The translations under genes were made by a program, and so were the position numbers. The notes under the pieces are model-generated. The model did not search any database, was not told where the DNA came from, and saw only the letters and a list, made by a program, of their open reading frames with translations. A stretch of 64,000 bases of DNA, from NCBI RefSeq assembly GCF_017347605.1, contig NZ_AP024484.1:2246501-2310500 (forward strand), given 5' to 3'. This DNA comes from Prevotella herbatica. GTDB lineage: Bacteria > Bacteroidota > Bacteroidia > Bacteroidales > Bacteroidaceae. Shown here piece by piece: positions 63,058 to 64,000 of this stretch; the first letter of the stretch is position 1; the number at the start of each line of letters is the position of its first letter.

Positions 63058-63909
63058 ATGAAGAAAAAAGTTTTGATGCTAACACTTATAGCTGGAACAT
63101 TGCTAGTAAGCAGTTGTGCAAGCAAAAAGGAGTTACTGAATTGCCAGACAGAAAACAAAGAACTGTCTTCAAATTATCAGGATTCAAAAGAGCAGCTTGC
63201 TGCAACCAAGGCTCGTGTTGCTAGCCTTGAAGATCAATTGGCACAGCAGAAAAGAGACTATGCATCTTTGCAGGGGTCTTTGGATAAGAGTTTAACTAAT
63301 GCAAACTCAAACAATATCAACATCTCAAAGCTTGTTGATCAGATAAACGAAAGCAATCGCTACATTCGTCACTTGGTTGAGGTGAAGAGCAAGAGTGATT
63401 CTCTAAACTTGGTACTAACCAACAACTTGACACGTTCTTTAAGCAAGGACGAGATGAAGGAAGTTGATGTACAGGTTCTTAAGGGTGTTGTCTACATATC
63501 ACTTGCTGACAATATGCTTTATAAGAGTGGAAGCTATGAAATTAACGACCGTGCTGCCGAAACATTGAGCAAAATTGCCAAAATCATCATGGACTATAAA
63601 GACTATGACGTATTGATTGAGGGTAACACCGATAACGTAGCAGTAAACACGATGGCTCCTAGCATGAAGAATATTCGTAACAACTGGGACCTTTCTGCAC
63701 TTCGTGCATCTAGTGTTGTTCAGTATTTGCAAGATCATTATGGTGTAGATCCAAAACGTCTCACAGCTGGTGGACGCGGTGAGTTTAATCCAATCGCTAC
63801 AAATGATACTGAAATCGGAAAGCAGCGCAATCGCCGTACTCAGATTATCATCACTCCAAAGCTAGACCAGTTTATGGACTTGATAGACAAGGCACCTGAA
63901 GAAAAATAA
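63058..63909 (+). CDS. OmpA-family lipoprotein
   Basis: From the ATG at 63058 the protein has 283 residues. It has a lipobox LLVSSC (Cys at residue 20), a coiled coil over about residues 30-120, then an OmpA peptidoglycan-binding domain (LIEGNTDNVAV, LSALRASSVVQYL, GRGEFNPIATNDT, NRRTQIIITP). It anchors the outer membrane to the wall. Earlier in-frame ATGs would move the signal sequence inward. Confidence 0.9.
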   Translation: MKKKVLMLTLIAGTLLVSSCASKKELLNCQTENKELSSNYQDSKEQLAATKARVASLEDQLAQQKRDYASLQGSLDKSLTNANSNNINISKLVDQINESNRYIRHLVEVKSKSDSLNLVLTNNLTRSLSKDEMKEVDVQVLKGVVYISLADNMLYKSGSYEINDRAAETLSKIAKIIMDYKDYDVLIEGNTDNVAVNTMAPSMKNIRNNWDLSALRASSVVQYLQDHYGVDPKRLTAGGRGEFNPIATNDTEIGKQRNRRTQIIITPKLDQFMDLIDKAPEEK

Positions 63910-63939
63910 AGAATATTAAAAGGTAAAAAGGTTATATTA

Positions 63940-63983
63940 ATGGCGTGGGACTCAATAACAATGAGTTCTGCGCTATTTTTTTG
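63940..63983 (+). terminator. Terminator after the OmpA-family gene
   Basis: A stem of about 15 pairs, including GGCG...GACTCA with TGAGTT...CGCT and a 7-base loop, is followed by seven T's. Confidence 0.8.
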
Positions 63984-64000
63984 TTTTCATTGCTTGGATA

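Overview
The window is AT-rich chromosomal DNA from a member of the Bacteroidota, most likely a Prevotella-like Bacteroidales. Evidence: promoters of the TAnnTTTG type, short leaders with weak ribosome binding sites, a compact Bacteroidota-type RpoD, a GldH lipoprotein, a DUF4492-cydA-cydB cluster and an mreBCD-PBP2-rodA block. No rRNA, tRNA or CRISPR array was recognised.

Region 1 (1-20.2 kb, + strand) is a surface polysaccharide (capsule or O-antigen) locus: Wzx flippase, CapA-like phosphatase, ATP-grasp protein, a dehydratase/aminotransferase/acetyltransferase/CBS-nucleotidyltransferase set for a 4-amino-4,6-dideoxy sugar, several glycosyltransferases, a Wzy-like polymerase, sugar epimerases, then rfbC and rfbB. 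A compact folded RNA candidate with a terminator-like end sits at 6193-6318 between the aminotransferase and acetyltransferase genes.

Region 2 (20.2-41.6 kb) is accessory. A 2.5-kb module lies between a gene relic and its intact relative. It carries a 46-aa basic protein with an HNH-like protein, and a sigma factor / unknown protein / ImmA-IrrE peptidase operon. After it come hipBA, three related SDR genes (one decayed, from a tandem duplication), and a PARIS-like ATPase + DUF4435 pair. Next is a four-gene exopolysaccharide synthase/export cluster with a degenerate receiver protein. Then follow a beta-trefoil-like repeat protein, small secreted proteins, and a TetR-controlled lipoprotein/outer membrane protein operon. 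Three promoters with identical geometry, the same palindrome and a related leader occur at 30.66, 36.81 and 37.98 kb. One of them appears to drive a small RNA that ends at a strong terminator.

Region 3 (41.7-64 kb) is mostly core: tpx, cytochrome bd oxidase, mntP, rpoD, a GltD-like oxidoreductase, a one-domain IMP cyclohydrolase, mreB-mreC-mreD-PBP2-rodA, the metF-holB-ricT-gldH operon on the opposite strand, TonB, an HD hydrolase and an OmpA lipoprotein. Between metF and tonB lies an 826-bp non-coding element with ~115-bp terminal inverted repeats and a dense palindrome cluster. All family assignments are from reading motifs in the translations; no database search was run.
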